NCBI RefSeq assembly: GCF_009767585.1
Contig: NZ_WSNW01000001.1
Location: forward strand, 558,001-622,000
DNA: 64,000 nt
Direction of reading: 5' to 3'
Source of the DNA: Coprobacillus cateniformis
GTDB taxonomy: Bacteria; Bacillota_I; Bacilli_A; Erysipelotrichales; Coprobacillaceae
In this document: in pieces, positions 34,357 to 43,093 of the stretch
Layout: every line of letters starts with the position of its first letter
Numbering within the stretch: the first letter of the stretch is position 1
Made by a program: the position numbers and the translations under genes
Notes under the pieces: model-generated
Databases searched by the model: none
The model's input: the letters and a program-made list of their open reading frames with translations, nothing else
What the model was told of the DNA's origin: nothing

Positions 34357-35488
34357 AGCAATCCCCTCCTATAATAACCATATTATTTGCATGAACAACA
34401 ACATCATAATCTTTATAATGTAATATAGATTCAATTTCACAACTTTGATGACCCATAATCAATTTAATTTCTTCACTTGAATAATTGCTTATACCCTTAG
34501 CAATCTTTTCACCACGAACATTCATAATATCTACAACCTGCCCCCTCATAAAATGCTCTTGCACATTGACAATTCCCTTCGGCAACAAACTTTTACGATG
34601 AACCTGCAAAGCTTCAGCAGCACCTTCATCAACAACTATGCATCCTTTTGAACTTGTTCGATAAGTAAGCCAATGAACTTTGGCATTCATATTCACACCA
34701 CTTTTCCCATTAAACCAAGTTCCACTTTCATGTTCATCAAAAATATGCAAAATACTATTTTCCTGTTGACCATTAACAATCACCAGATGACTCCCATAAT
34801 CATTCACAATCTTAGCTGCTCTGATCTTTGTTGCCATGCCACCAGTTCCTAATCCCGAAGATGTATCACCTGCCATATGACGTATATCATCATCAACATA
34901 ATCTACAAATTTAATCAGTTGTGCATCTTTATCAACATGTGGATTCGCTGTATAAAGACCATCAATATCACTAACAAGGATTAACATATCGGCTTCTACA
35001 ACAGGAACAATTAAAGCGGCTAGTGTATCATTATCACCAACTTTAATTTCATCAACTGCCAATGCATCATTTTCATTCACAATCGGAATCACACCATAGT
35101 GCATCAAAGAATGCATTGTATTGGTAAGATTAATCAATCTTTTTCGATCATCAAAATCACCATGATTTAATAGAACCTGTGCACATTCAATATCAAACAA
35201 TTGAAATATTTCTTCATAGATTTGCATTAATTTTGCTTGTCCAATAGCTGCTAAAGCTTGCTTCTCTGGTATCGTTTGTGGTTTTTCCTTCAATCCTAAA
35301 GCCCCCATACCAGCAGCAATTGCTCCTGAAGAAACTAAAACAATAGAATAATCTAATTCTATCAATTTTGATATTTGTAAAATTAAATATAAAATCTTTT
35401 CTTTTTCAATTTGTCCTTTCTGATTACAAAGTGAAGAAGAACCAACTTTAATAACAATCTTCTTAATTCCCTGTAAATCTCTCATCAT
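34349..35488 (-). CDS. proB: Glutamate 5-kinase
   Basis: A 379-aa kinase, first step of proline synthesis. The amino-acid-kinase domain (1-260) has IVIKVGSSSL, LVSSGAIAAG and VGDNDTLAAL; a C-terminal PUA domain (about 280-355) is present, as in E. coli-type ProB. It overlaps the preceding membrane-protein gene by 26 bases; a GGGG-rich site precedes the first ATG. Confidence 0.95.
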   Translation of the reverse strand: MMRDLQGIKKIVIKVGSSSLCNQKGQIEKEKILYLILQISKLIELDYSIVLVSSGAIAAGMGALGLKEKPQTIPEKQALAAIGQAKLMQIYEEIFQLFDIECAQVLLNHGDFDDRKRLINLTNTMHSLMHYGVIPIVNENDALAVDEIKVGDNDTLAALIVPVVEADMLILVSDIDGLYTANPHVDKDAQLIKFVDYVDDDIRHMAGDTSSGLGTGGMATKIRAAKIVNDYGSHLVIVNGQQENSILHIFDEHESGTWFNGKSGVNMNAKVHWLTYRTSSKGCIVVDEGAAEALQVHRKSLLPKGIVNVQEHFMRGQVVDIMNVRGEKIAKGISNYSSEEIKLIMGHQSCEIESILHYKDYDVVVHANNMVIIGGDCYG

Positions 35489-36302
35489 AATCCCCTCTTA
35501 TCTCTTTATAAAATAAATATTTAGCAATCTCAAATCTTCCTTTAAATACCCCAATATAGAAAAACAAAGATGTAACCATACAAAATAACATTAATATTTC
35601 ATTTATTGTCCCCACAAACAATAAAACAAGACCTGTCACACTCCAATACAATGCATGCCTCAATATATAACCAATATAAAGCTGAATAAATTTAAACATA
35701 TTTCCTTTCATCAATTGAATTGAATATTGAATACATTCACTCCAAGAAAATTCTTCTAGTTCCATAACATATGGTACAGGCATAAATAAGCCTGTCAAAC
35801 CTAAATAAACAAGAAGACACACAATAAAATTAAGAACTATAAATGCATTCTCTGCAATCAAAGCAATTTCTTGAAAATCAGGAACAAAAAACTCTGTTTG
35901 AATAAAAGCATTTCCTAAAGAAGAAAACCATTCTATTGATAGTTCTGGAATGAAGTGATGAAATGAAAATATTGTTGGTAAAGCCACAACTACTGTCAGA
36001 AATAAAATAATAGCTTTTCTCATCAAGTAAGCAGGAGCAACACGTGGGAATTCCATAATTCCAACCATTGATTGATGATAATCAATACGTGCATGATCTT
36101 CATCTGTTAGTTTCATGACACACTTTACATAACCATGAGCAATTGGTGATAAAAAGAGTGAAACAAAAAAGGAGAATAACCCGCTTTGCAAGTATTGTGC
36201 GAGTAATCCAACATAACCAACATAGAAAAACTCTGGTATAATCTGTTGACGATATTTTAAATATATATGATTTGCCTGTTGCTTTATTCCCCTTATATTC
36301 AT
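35463..36302 (-). CDS. Integral membrane protein, DUF975-like
   Basis: A 279-aa protein with about six helices. The start NIRGIKQQANHIYLKYRQQ and the late YVMELEEFSWSECIQYSIQLMKG region resemble the DUF975 group of Firmicutes membrane proteins of unknown function. It leads the proline operon; any link to osmoprotection is guesswork. Confidence 0.7.
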   Translation of the reverse strand: MNIRGIKQQANHIYLKYRQQIIPEFFYVGYVGLLAQYLQSGLFSFFVSLFLSPIAHGYVKCVMKLTDEDHARIDYHQSMVGIMEFPRVAPAYLMRKAIILFLTVVVALPTIFSFHHFIPELSIEWFSSLGNAFIQTEFFVPDFQEIALIAENAFIVLNFIVCLLVYLGLTGLFMPVPYVMELEEFSWSECIQYSIQLMKGNMFKFIQLYIGYILRHALYWSVTGLVLLFVGTINEILMLFCMVTSLFFYIGVFKGRFEIAKYLFYKEIRGDYDERFTGN

Positions 36303-36325
36303 ACTATGTCCTCTCTTGTTTTACT

Positions 36326-36354
36326 ATTATACACAACTTCATCATAAAAGTAAA
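36326..36354 (-). promoter_or_regulatory. Promoter of the DUF975-proB-proA operon
   Basis: Minus strand TTTACT, 17 bases, TATAAT, about 23 bases before the start codon. It begins within the T-tail of the upstream terminator. Confidence 0.7.
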
Positions 36355-36387
36355 AGAAAAGCCACAAACTCTAAAATTCGTGACTTT
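36350..36387 (-). terminator. Terminator of the LicT-PTS-MBL operon
   Basis: AAAGTCAC pairs with GTGGCTTT (one G-U), followed on the minus strand by TTCTTTTACTTTT; 6 bases after the MBL stop. Confidence 0.75.
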
Positions 36388-36393
36388 CATCCA

Positions 36394-37209
36394 TTATTTT
36401 ACTTTATCTAAAGAATATAAGATATTTCCTTCTTTACCATCTCTTCTACCTTGACCATTAGTTTTAGTTTCATGACAAGCATACAATTGTATACCATGAA
36501 ATAATATTGGAAAATGAGCATCTTGTCTGGTTAAAATCAAATCACAACATTCAATAACATTATCTAACAATTCTTTATGAGATGTAAATGTTCCGTGATT
36601 TCGATATATAATATCATAATCATTTTCATATTCCTTCAAACAAATTAAACTTTTTTGATAATCTAAAACAGATGATGAAAATTCATCAAATAAGAGAACA
36701 CCAACCCCACATGCATCTCCAAAAATAATAGTGCGTTCTTCTTTAATAAGTGGACACATCATTCCTGGTGTATGTCCCTTCACTAATATCATCTGAATAG
36801 TTATACCACCTAAATCAAAACAATCATTATCTTGAATATCTTGTATATCTCCTTGATATGTAGGTATAAATATCTCTGCATCTATCTGCATAGGAGAATG
36901 AGCATTTGTATCTTCAATTCGGAACTGCATATCACCATGTTTATGAAATACTGGCATATCATCATGATTCATATACACTTCATCAAACAAACCAGCTCCA
37001 CCCATGTGATCAAGATGCCCATGAGTTAAAATAACAATAATTGGGAGGTCTGTCATCTGCTCCACATACGTTTTAATATTTCCTATCCCATTACAAGTGT
37101 CTAATAAACATGCCCTGTCATCTCCAATCACCAAATAACAACAAACACCTGTTATATCTATAATTCGATAAATACGTTCACTTAATTTTTCGTGTTTAAA
37201 ATATACCAT
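36394..37209 (-). CDS. Metallo-beta-lactamase-fold hydrolase
   Basis: A 271-aa MBL-fold protein. The metal motif THGHLDHMGG, a later His in KGHTPGMM and Asp in FGDACG supply two metal sites. The family covers many hydrolases; the substrate is unknown. It is 8 bases after the EIIBC gene with AGGGTGA as ribosome site, so it is in the LicT-controlled operon and may process a product of the imported sugar. Confidence 0.85.
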   Translation of the reverse strand: MVYFKHEKLSERIYRIIDITGVCCYLVIGDDRACLLDTCNGIGNIKTYVEQMTDLPIIVILTHGHLDHMGGAGLFDEVYMNHDDMPVFHKHGDMQFRIEDTNAHSPMQIDAEIFIPTYQGDIQDIQDNDCFDLGGITIQMILVKGHTPGMMCPLIKEERTIIFGDACGVGVLLFDEFSSSVLDYQKSLICLKEYENDYDIIYRNHGTFTSHKELLDNVIECCDLILTRQDAHFPILFHGIQLYACHETKTNGQGRRDGKEGNILYSLDKVK

Positions 37210-37217
37210 ATATCACC

Positions 37218-38606
37218 CTACACTAAACTTTCATCTAATTTCATAAACCACATCACTACAAACCCAATAACAACAGAAACAACCATTGATATTCCTAATA
37301 AAATATAATTTGAATTTGGTCCACCTAAAAATGCTGGTAAAATATATAATCCATTTGATGGGCTTAAAACATATGCTTTTAAACCTAATAATCCTGTCAC
37401 AACACCTGCTATAAAACCTGATATAATTCCTGCATATAACGGTGTTTTATAAGGAATATTCAAGCCATATAACATAGGTTCACCAACCCCACCAAACAAC
37501 CATGTAATAAAGTAACCTAAAGTCAATTGTTTTTTCTTTTTATCTTTAAACTTAATAACACAAGCCAACGTCACTCCTGCTCCAGCATAACTACAAGCAA
37601 AAATAGCAGGTATAATAAAAGCATCATATCCAACCATTGGGAATGTCATAAATAAGAAAGCCATCAAAACAGTATGCATTCCTGTTAAAACCAATAGTCC
37701 AAAAGTAGCACCAACGACTCCTACTGCCAATGGCCCAGCAACATCATACAAACAAATAATACCTTGACAAATATATTGTCCTGCAAATGATCCCAAAGGA
37801 CCAAACAAACATAATTCTAATGGTAACATAATCAACAATGTTCCTAAGGGAATTCCAAAAACTTTTAGTACATCTGGTGTATACTTCTTAAAGAAACGTT
37901 CTACATAAGAAGCAACCCAAATTGTAAGTATGATTGGAATGATTGATGATGTATAATTTTGTGCTACAGCAGGTATGCCGTAAACATCGAATTTCGTTCC
38001 ATCAGCTGCTAATTGAATTAAAGTTGGATGAATAAGAATAGCTCCTAAAAACATCCCCATTAACTCATTAAATCCAAATTTTTTAGATGCTGTATAACCT
38101 ACATAAATAGGTATAAAATACAATCCTGCATCACCTACAAACTGAAAAAGAACATACAAACTATCTTTTTCAGTGAAAACGCCTAACAATTGAGGACCCA
38201 ATACAGCTACGATTGCTTTACAAATTCCCATACATAATAAAATGGGAATTAATGGTGTCATACATCCAGCTAAAGCACCCATAATGTTATTTATATAAGA
38301 CTTGATATCTTTTTTAATAGGTTCTTTAATTTTACAGTGTTCTTCTTGTAGCTTATCTTGATTTGGTAATAATTGCATGACTTCATCGTATAAATTTGTC
38401 ACTTGTGGTCCAATAATCAATTGAAATTGTCCACCTTTATAAACAACACCCATAATTTCATTCATTGCCTTTAATTCATCTTGATTTGCTTTTTCAATAT
38501 CATTTAAGCTAAATCTTAATCTTGTCATACAGTGAGTCACTGATTTGACATTTTCCTTGCCACCAACTTTTTCTAAAATTGTTGATGCTAAAACTTGATT
38601 CGTCAT
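37218..38606 (-). CDS. PTS enzyme IIBC, glucose/beta-glucoside superfamily
   Basis: A 462-aa permease: EIIB (1-85, phospho-Cys in THCMTRLRF) and EIIC with about ten helices (about 105-455, GGVGEPMLYGLN). There is no fused EIIA; it is encoded two genes upstream at 39552. I start at MTNQVLAS, 8 bases after GGAGG, rather than at an upstream GTG that overlaps the ribosome site. Its mRNA leader carries a RAT antiterminator site. Substrate likely a beta-glucoside or other disaccharide; no hydrolase is in this operon. Confidence 0.9.
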   Translation of the reverse strand: MTNQVLASTILEKVGGKENVKSVTHCMTRLRFSLNDIEKANQDELKAMNEIMGVVYKGGQFQLIIGPQVTNLYDEVMQLLPNQDKLQEEHCKIKEPIKKDIKSYINNIMGALAGCMTPLIPILLCMGICKAIVAVLGPQLLGVFTEKDSLYVLFQFVGDAGLYFIPIYVGYTASKKFGFNELMGMFLGAILIHPTLIQLAADGTKFDVYGIPAVAQNYTSSIIPIILTIWVASYVERFFKKYTPDVLKVFGIPLGTLLIMLPLELCLFGPLGSFAGQYICQGIICLYDVAGPLAVGVVGATFGLLVLTGMHTVLMAFLFMTFPMVGYDAFIIPAIFACSYAGAGVTLACVIKFKDKKKKQLTLGYFITWLFGGVGEPMLYGLNIPYKTPLYAGIISGFIAGVVTGLLGLKAYVLSPSNGLYILPAFLGGPNSNYILLGISMVVSVVIGFVVMWFMKLDESLV

Positions 38607-38645
38607 TTTTTTATCCTCCACTTTAATTAGATATATTAAAATAAA

Positions 38646-38673
38646 GGTTTAGCCAGCCTGACTGTCACTATCC
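38646..38673 (-). promoter_or_regulatory. Ribonucleic antiterminator (RAT) site 2
   Basis: Minus strand GGATAGTGACAG, then TCAGGCTGGCTAAACC, close to the LicT/BglG RAT consensus (GGATTGTTACTGC-N4-GCAGGCAAAACC). It lies between licT and the EIIBC gene. No classical T-run terminator overlaps it. A weak downstream hairpin (CTTTA/TAAAG) reaches the ribosome site of the EIIBC gene. Confidence 0.75.
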
Positions 38674-38713
38674 AGTTTGAGAAAATCTTCACCTCCCTTA
38701 GTTAAAGTTATAT

Positions 38714-39544
38714 TTAATGTTCAGTTAATTTAATAACGTGAACTAATAAATATAAGATTTCTCCCTCTAAGGCTTCATCATATTTCATTGAAACATAATC
38801 TAATATTTTTAAAACGCATTGATATTGTTTTAAATATTCATTTTGTAATGTCTTTAAAAGAGTTTGACTTTTTTCAGAGTGAATATTTTGTTGATTAATA
38901 ATTCTTTCAAAAAATACTCTTAAATGCATTATAAATCTTGTATACTCTAATCCATCTTTATCAATGTTCAAATCAAAACAAGATTCTACTATATCATACA
39001 CATCATCAATCATAGTTGTAATTTCAATAACTTCTTTAAATTCTGTATTCATCTGGGCATTGACTATATGTAAAGCAATAAAGCAAGCTTCATCATCTTC
39101 TATCTTAATATCAAACAATTCTCTAATCATTTCTACAACCAATAATCCCGCTTGATATTCCTCTCGATATAATCTTTTCACATCCCACAATAGAGCATTA
39201 TCAAAAACTATTCCCATCTTTACTCTTTCTAACAAATTAAAAATATGATCTGTCAATGTTACATAAATTTTATCACTTAACTCTTTATGAATATTTGCCT
39301 TAATGACATCTATCATATCTTCACAAGCATTAATACAATCATATGGAATATGAACAAGAATTTCTTGATATCTTCGATTTATTTCCTGATTTTTAATAAC
39401 AAATATTTTATCAATTTTATTTTGATTGATTTCATCACCACTCTTCTTTTGAAATGCAATCCCTTTTCCCTTCACAATAATATCTTCACCAGACTCATCA
39501 ACACTCATAACAGCGTTATTATTTAAAATCCTCTTAATTATCAT
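38714..39544 (-). CDS. licT: BglG/LicT-family transcription antiterminator
   Basis: A 276-aa antiterminator: CAT RNA-binding domain (1-55, IKRILNNNAVMSVDESG, KGKGIAFQKKSGD), PRD1 (about 65-165, His in LTDHIF and ALHIVNAQ) and PRD2 (about 170-276, His in FIMHLRVFF and LVHVIKL). EI/HPr and the cognate EIIB phosphorylate these histidines. It binds the two RAT sites in its own operon. AGGTG precedes the ATG. Confidence 0.93.
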   Translation of the reverse strand: MIIKRILNNNAVMSVDESGEDIIVKGKGIAFQKKSGDEINQNKIDKIFVIKNQEINRRYQEILVHIPYDCINACEDMIDVIKANIHKELSDKIYVTLTDHIFNLLERVKMGIVFDNALLWDVKRLYREEYQAGLLVVEMIRELFDIKIEDDEACFIALHIVNAQMNTEFKEVIEITTMIDDVYDIVESCFDLNIDKDGLEYTRFIMHLRVFFERIINQQNIHSEKSQTLLKTLQNEYLKQYQCVLKILDYVSMKYDEALEGEILYLLVHVIKLTEH

Positions 39545-39551
39545 AAAACAC

Positions 39552-39998
39552 CTATTGAATATCTAAAATAACATCTTGAATTGTTAATTCATCTGCCTCG
39601 GTTTTATGAATTAATGAATATTGAGATAATTGAGTGATGATAACCATAACATCGGTTTCATATCCTGCATTTTTAATCTTTTCAACATCAAACTCTATTA
39701 ACAAGGTTCCCTCTTCTACCACATCTCCAACATGCACATAACTTTTAAAACCTTCACCATCCATTTCAACTGTATCAATACCAATATGGATTAAGACTTC
39801 TACACCGTCTGTTAATATTAATCCAATAGCATGATAAGTTGGAAATAACATACTCACTCTACCACTTGCGGGGGCATATACTTTTCCCACACTTGGTACA
39901 ACAGCAATGCCATCTCCCATCATCTTTTGAGAAAATGCTTCATCGTTTACTTCTTCTAAATACTTCTTTTTTCCATCTACAACACTCATTAATTTCAT
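39552..39998 (-). CDS. PTS glucose-type enzyme IIA, separate
   Basis: A 148-aa EIIA (crr-like). Phospho-His is in LIHIGIDTVEMDG; VYAPASGRVSMLFPTYHAIG is the partner segment with the second active-site His. It is the first gene of the operon EIIA-licT-EIIBC-MBL, so phosphate flows from HPr through this protein to the EIIBC at 37218. AAGGAGG precedes the ATG. Confidence 0.92.
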   Translation of the reverse strand: MKLMSVVDGKKKYLEEVNDEAFSQKMMGDGIAVVPSVGKVYAPASGRVSMLFPTYHAIGLILTDGVEVLIHIGIDTVEMDGEGFKSYVHVGDVVEEGTLLIEFDVEKIKNAGYETDVMVIITQLSQYSLIHKTEADELTIQDVILDIQ

Positions 39999-40014
39999 AA
40001 CTTTTCCTCCTTAT

Positions 40015-40061
40015 ACAAAAAGACCTGAATGCATAATTAAAAAATTATGTAAACAGGTCTT
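40015..40061 (-). terminator. Attenuator terminator ahead of EIIA-licT
   Basis: AAGACCTG/CAGGTCTT 8-bp stem with inner ACATAATT/AATTATG pairing, followed by TTTTTG on the minus strand. It lies in the leader, before the first gene. Its 5' arm shares GACC with the RAT site, so the two structures exclude each other. Confidence 0.85.
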
Positions 40062-40084
40062 GCTTAACTTAATAATGACAATAC
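40056..40084 (-). promoter_or_regulatory. Ribonucleic antiterminator (RAT) site 1
   Basis: Minus strand GTATTGTCATTATTAAG then TTAAGCAAGACC, 29 bases, aligning with the RAT consensus without gaps. Its last bases form part of the adjacent terminator stem, the classical LicT switch. Confidence 0.75.
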
Positions 40085-40099
40085 TGAACTACATTTATT

Positions 40100-40128
40100 A
40101 AAATAACATAATTCAACAAAATTGTAAA
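40100..40128 (-). promoter_or_regulatory. Possible promoter of the EIIA-licT operon
   Basis: Minus strand TTTACA, 17 bases, TATTTT, upstream of the RAT/terminator leader. The -10 is weak; no cre site was confirmed. Confidence 0.45.
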
Positions 40129-40151
40129 GGCTTTCTTTATATTTTGTTTTA

Positions 40152-41093
40152 TTAGTATGATTGTAATAAAACAAATATATCATGTTCATCTTTAATTGAT
40201 ACAATTTCAACTGCTAGTTTTTCTAATTGTTCCCTTGAACTGTTCTCTATCATAGTAACGACTTCTGATGATAAATATCCTACCTTTTTGTTTAATTGTT
40301 TCAGTATTGTTAAACACATTCCTTCCTGTACTGCCTTCTTTCTAAAGTTATCAATCGATTCGCACATATCAATTTCCTCCTTCTCTTCTTTCCTGACTAT
40401 CTTCAATAACTCTTCTCCCTTATCTACCAGTGATGCCAATACAATCGCTGTATCTCTTGACATCTTTCTTTCCTTAAAAAACTCTAGATCTCCTTGCCAC
40501 TTATAAAACATCTGTAACCCCTCTATGAGATCTCGATTATCCTTATCTGTTAACAAACTTGCATCCAATTCCTTGACGTCTATAATATGAGTATTCCAGT
40601 CATTCATTATTCCTTTCATTTCTTCTGGTAATTCCATCATATCCAGCAATGTCCTTGGCCCACTCCATTTTCTTTCTCCATAATAGAGAACAACTGTAAT
40701 AATGGGAATAAGTTTCAACTTAGCTTCTTTATTCCACTTCTTTTCATCTAGATAATCTTGATATTGTTTCTTATAGCTGCTCGCATCATAGACAAATGTT
40801 CTGACTGGAATATGATAGTCAATAGCCTTCTGATTTTCAATCGCAATGAGGGCATAGATACCACCAACACTCACTTTCACAAGAGTATCCCGATAAGCAT
40901 TGAAGCTGATTGGATGCTCATCAAAATCAAAAACAGTAGACATATCTGTATCCTCATTAGACAGTGAGTTTCTTGAAAGGATAGGCTGACCATCAAAGCA
41001 GACAAGATTGATGATATCAGCAAAGCGACTCTTGTAGTGAAAGAAATTCTTTAAGGTTGCATCAGGCTTTAAGAGAGGTGTAGCAAGACGCAT
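40152..41093 (-). CDS. Rpn-family nuclease / PD-(D/E)XK transposase-like
   Basis: A 313-aa protein of the Rpn (YhgA-like, DDE/PD-(D/E)XK) group. Visible are FADIINLVCFDG at the start, a conserved YALIAIENQ (the E-x-Q metal-site strand) and PIITVVLYYGERKWSGPRTL. Relatives promote RecA-independent recombination in E. coli. GGAGGT lies 8 bases before the ATG. It stands alone, without terminal repeats, so I do not call an element. Confidence 0.85.
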   Translation of the reverse strand: MRLATPLLKPDATLKNFFHYKSRFADIINLVCFDGQPILSRNSLSNEDTDMSTVFDFDEHPISFNAYRDTLVKVSVGGIYALIAIENQKAIDYHIPVRTFVYDASSYKKQYQDYLDEKKWNKEAKLKLIPIITVVLYYGERKWSGPRTLLDMMELPEEMKGIMNDWNTHIIDVKELDASLLTDKDNRDLIEGLQMFYKWQGDLEFFKERKMSRDTAIVLASLVDKGEELLKIVRKEEKEEIDMCESIDNFRKKAVQEGMCLTILKQLNKKVGYLSSEVVTMIENSSREQLEKLAVEIVSIKDEHDIFVLLQSY

Positions 41094-41261
41094 AATATAA
41101 GACCTCCATTTCTATAGGAGTTCATAGAAACATTATAGCACATTATTTGCTTAATGAAAACATATGAACAATAAAAAAACATTCCTATACTTATATATTC
41201 ACTAGAAAGGATTGAATTTTCTTCAAAGAAATGAAATATGTGAATAACTTTTGATTTTGAG

Positions 41262-41301
41262 AAAAACAAAAGAGATTTCCCTATCTTTGTAGTTAAATCT
41301 C
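41262..41301 (-). terminator. Terminator of the MerR-controlled ABC operon
   Basis: GAGATTT/AAATCTC stem with a 16-base loop followed by TTTTGTTTTTC on the minus strand. Confidence 0.7.
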
Positions 41302-41311
41302 CTTCTCTATC

Positions 41312-43093
41312 TTATGCATCTTCTTGGAATTGAGCATTATATAATTGTTCATAGAAGCCTTTTTTCATAATAAGTTCTTCATGTTTACCTTGTTCAACAA
41401 TACGCCCATCTTTCACTACGAGTATCAAGTCAGCACTCTTAATTGTTGAAAGACGATGTGCAATGACAAAACTTGTACGCCCTTTCATAACATTATGCAT
41501 AGCCTCTTGTAACATTTTTTCTAAACGAGTATCTACTGAAGATGTAGCTTCATCTAATATTAAAATCTGAGGATTTTTTAAAATAGCACGTGCAATTGTT
41601 AATAGCTGTTTTTCACCCTGAGAAATATTGTTTGCTTCCTCATTAATAATCATGTTATAGCCTTCAGGTTGTGTACGAATGAAATGATGAACATTTGCTT
41701 GTTTTGCAGCTTCTATAATTTCATCCTTTCGTGCATTTTGACGACCATAACGCAAGTTATCATAAACTGTTCCATGAAATAACCAGGTATCTTGTAAAAC
41801 CATTCCAAATAAGGCATGCAAATCTTCACGACGCATATCTTTGATATCAATGCCATCAATGCGGATACTGCCAGATGTTACATCATAAAAACGCATCAAT
41901 AAACTAATCAAAGTTGTTTTTCCAGAGCCAGTTGGTCCCACAATAGCAACCATCTGTCCACTTTCAATTTCAACATTAAAATCATGAATAACTTCTTTAT
42001 CACCATATCCAAAATGAACATGGTCAAAACTGACTTGACCTTTTGTCTGTTCAATCACTTGTGGTACTTGTGTTTCTATTTCCTCTTTTTCATTTAAAAC
42101 TTCAAAGATTCTTTCAATTGCAGCAAACGCAGACTGAATTTGTGAAGATAAGTTACTTACCTGAGAAATAGGATCATTGACCTGCCAAATATAACGAACA
42201 AATGCTTGAATCTGTCCAATTTGCATCCCTCCGCCAATAGCATATAAGCATCCCATTAATCCAACTGTCCCAATAATAATATATGTGACAAGAGAAATAG
42301 AAGGTGAAATAAGTGATGACATAAACTGAGCCTTAAATGCATTTTGACATAACTCTTCATTAATATCTTTAAATTGTTCAATTGATTTTTGTTGTTTATT
42401 AAACAACAAAATTTCATTATATCCTGTATACATTTCAGTAATAGCACCATTCAAATTTCCTAATGCTTTTTGTTGAGCAGTAAAACGTTTTTGTGATCTC
42501 TTGACAATAAATCTCGTAATCAATAATGCTAATGGAATAATCATAAGAACAACAAATGTCATTGCCACATTAATACGTGACATCATGAAAATTGCTAGTC
42601 CTAGTGATAAAACACCACCAATAATCTGTCTTAATGTCTGTTGTAACGCATTTGAAACAGTATCAACATCATTAGTAATACGACTTAATACATCACCATA
42701 CTGATGAGTATCAAAATAACTAATTGGTAAATGTCTAATCTTTTCTTGTAATGCATTACGTAAATCATGCATAGCATTTTGAATAGAATTTGTAATTGTA
42801 AAAGTAAATATCAATTGTGAAATTGTTTTAATCATATAGAAAATAAACAATGTTACAATAATTTTAATAACAATATCAAATTGAATATGAGCTCCTGGTA
42901 CTTTATCAGCAATTGCTAAAGCATTTTCCATTAATAAAGAGGTGATTTGTCCTTCTATTGTTGGTGTAATGGCCAAAACAATATTTGTAATAATAATCAT
43001 TCCTATGGCAATAAAGAAACTCCATTTGTATGGTGAGATAAATGGACCAATCTGAGCAACTGATTTTTTAAAACTTTGCCATTTCTTATTCAT
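41312..43093 (-). CDS. ABC exporter subunit with consensus Walker motifs
   Basis: A 593-aa half-transporter: six helices (about 20-310) and NBD with Walker A GPTGSGKTT, Walker B ILILDEATSSVD, H-loop VIAHRLST, and a non-canonical signature ISQGEKQ. It pairs with the 43086 product to give one active and one degenerate ATP site, as in the paralogous pair at 28125/29944. The two start/stop regions overlap by 8 bases. Confidence 0.93.
   Translation of the reverse strand: MNKKWQSFKKSVAQIGPFISPYKWSFFIAIGMIIITNIVLAITPTIEGQITSLLMENALAIADKVPGAHIQFDIVIKIIVTLFIFYMIKTISQLIFTFTITNSIQNAMHDLRNALQEKIRHLPISYFDTHQYGDVLSRITNDVDTVSNALQQTLRQIIGGVLSLGLAIFMMSRINVAMTFVVLMIIPLALLITRFIVKRSQKRFTAQQKALGNLNGAITEMYTGYNEILLFNKQQKSIEQFKDINEELCQNAFKAQFMSSLISPSISLVTYIIIGTVGLMGCLYAIGGGMQIGQIQAFVRYIWQVNDPISQVSNLSSQIQSAFAAIERIFEVLNEKEEIETQVPQVIEQTKGQVSFDHVHFGYGDKEVIHDFNVEIESGQMVAIVGPTGSGKTTLISLLMRFYDVTSGSIRIDGIDIKDMRREDLHALFGMVLQDTWLFHGTVYDNLRYGRQNARKDEIIEAAKQANVHHFIRTQPEGYNMIINEEANNISQGEKQLLTIARAILKNPQILILDEATSSVDTRLEKMLQEAMHNVMKGRTSFVIAHRLSTIKSADLILVVKDGRIVEQGKHEELIMKKGFYEQLYNAQFQEDA

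Noticed and set aside
40152..41093. Rpn gene as an insertion sequence
   Set aside because: No inverted repeats, no target duplication and no second open frame were seen around it; treated as a single gene.
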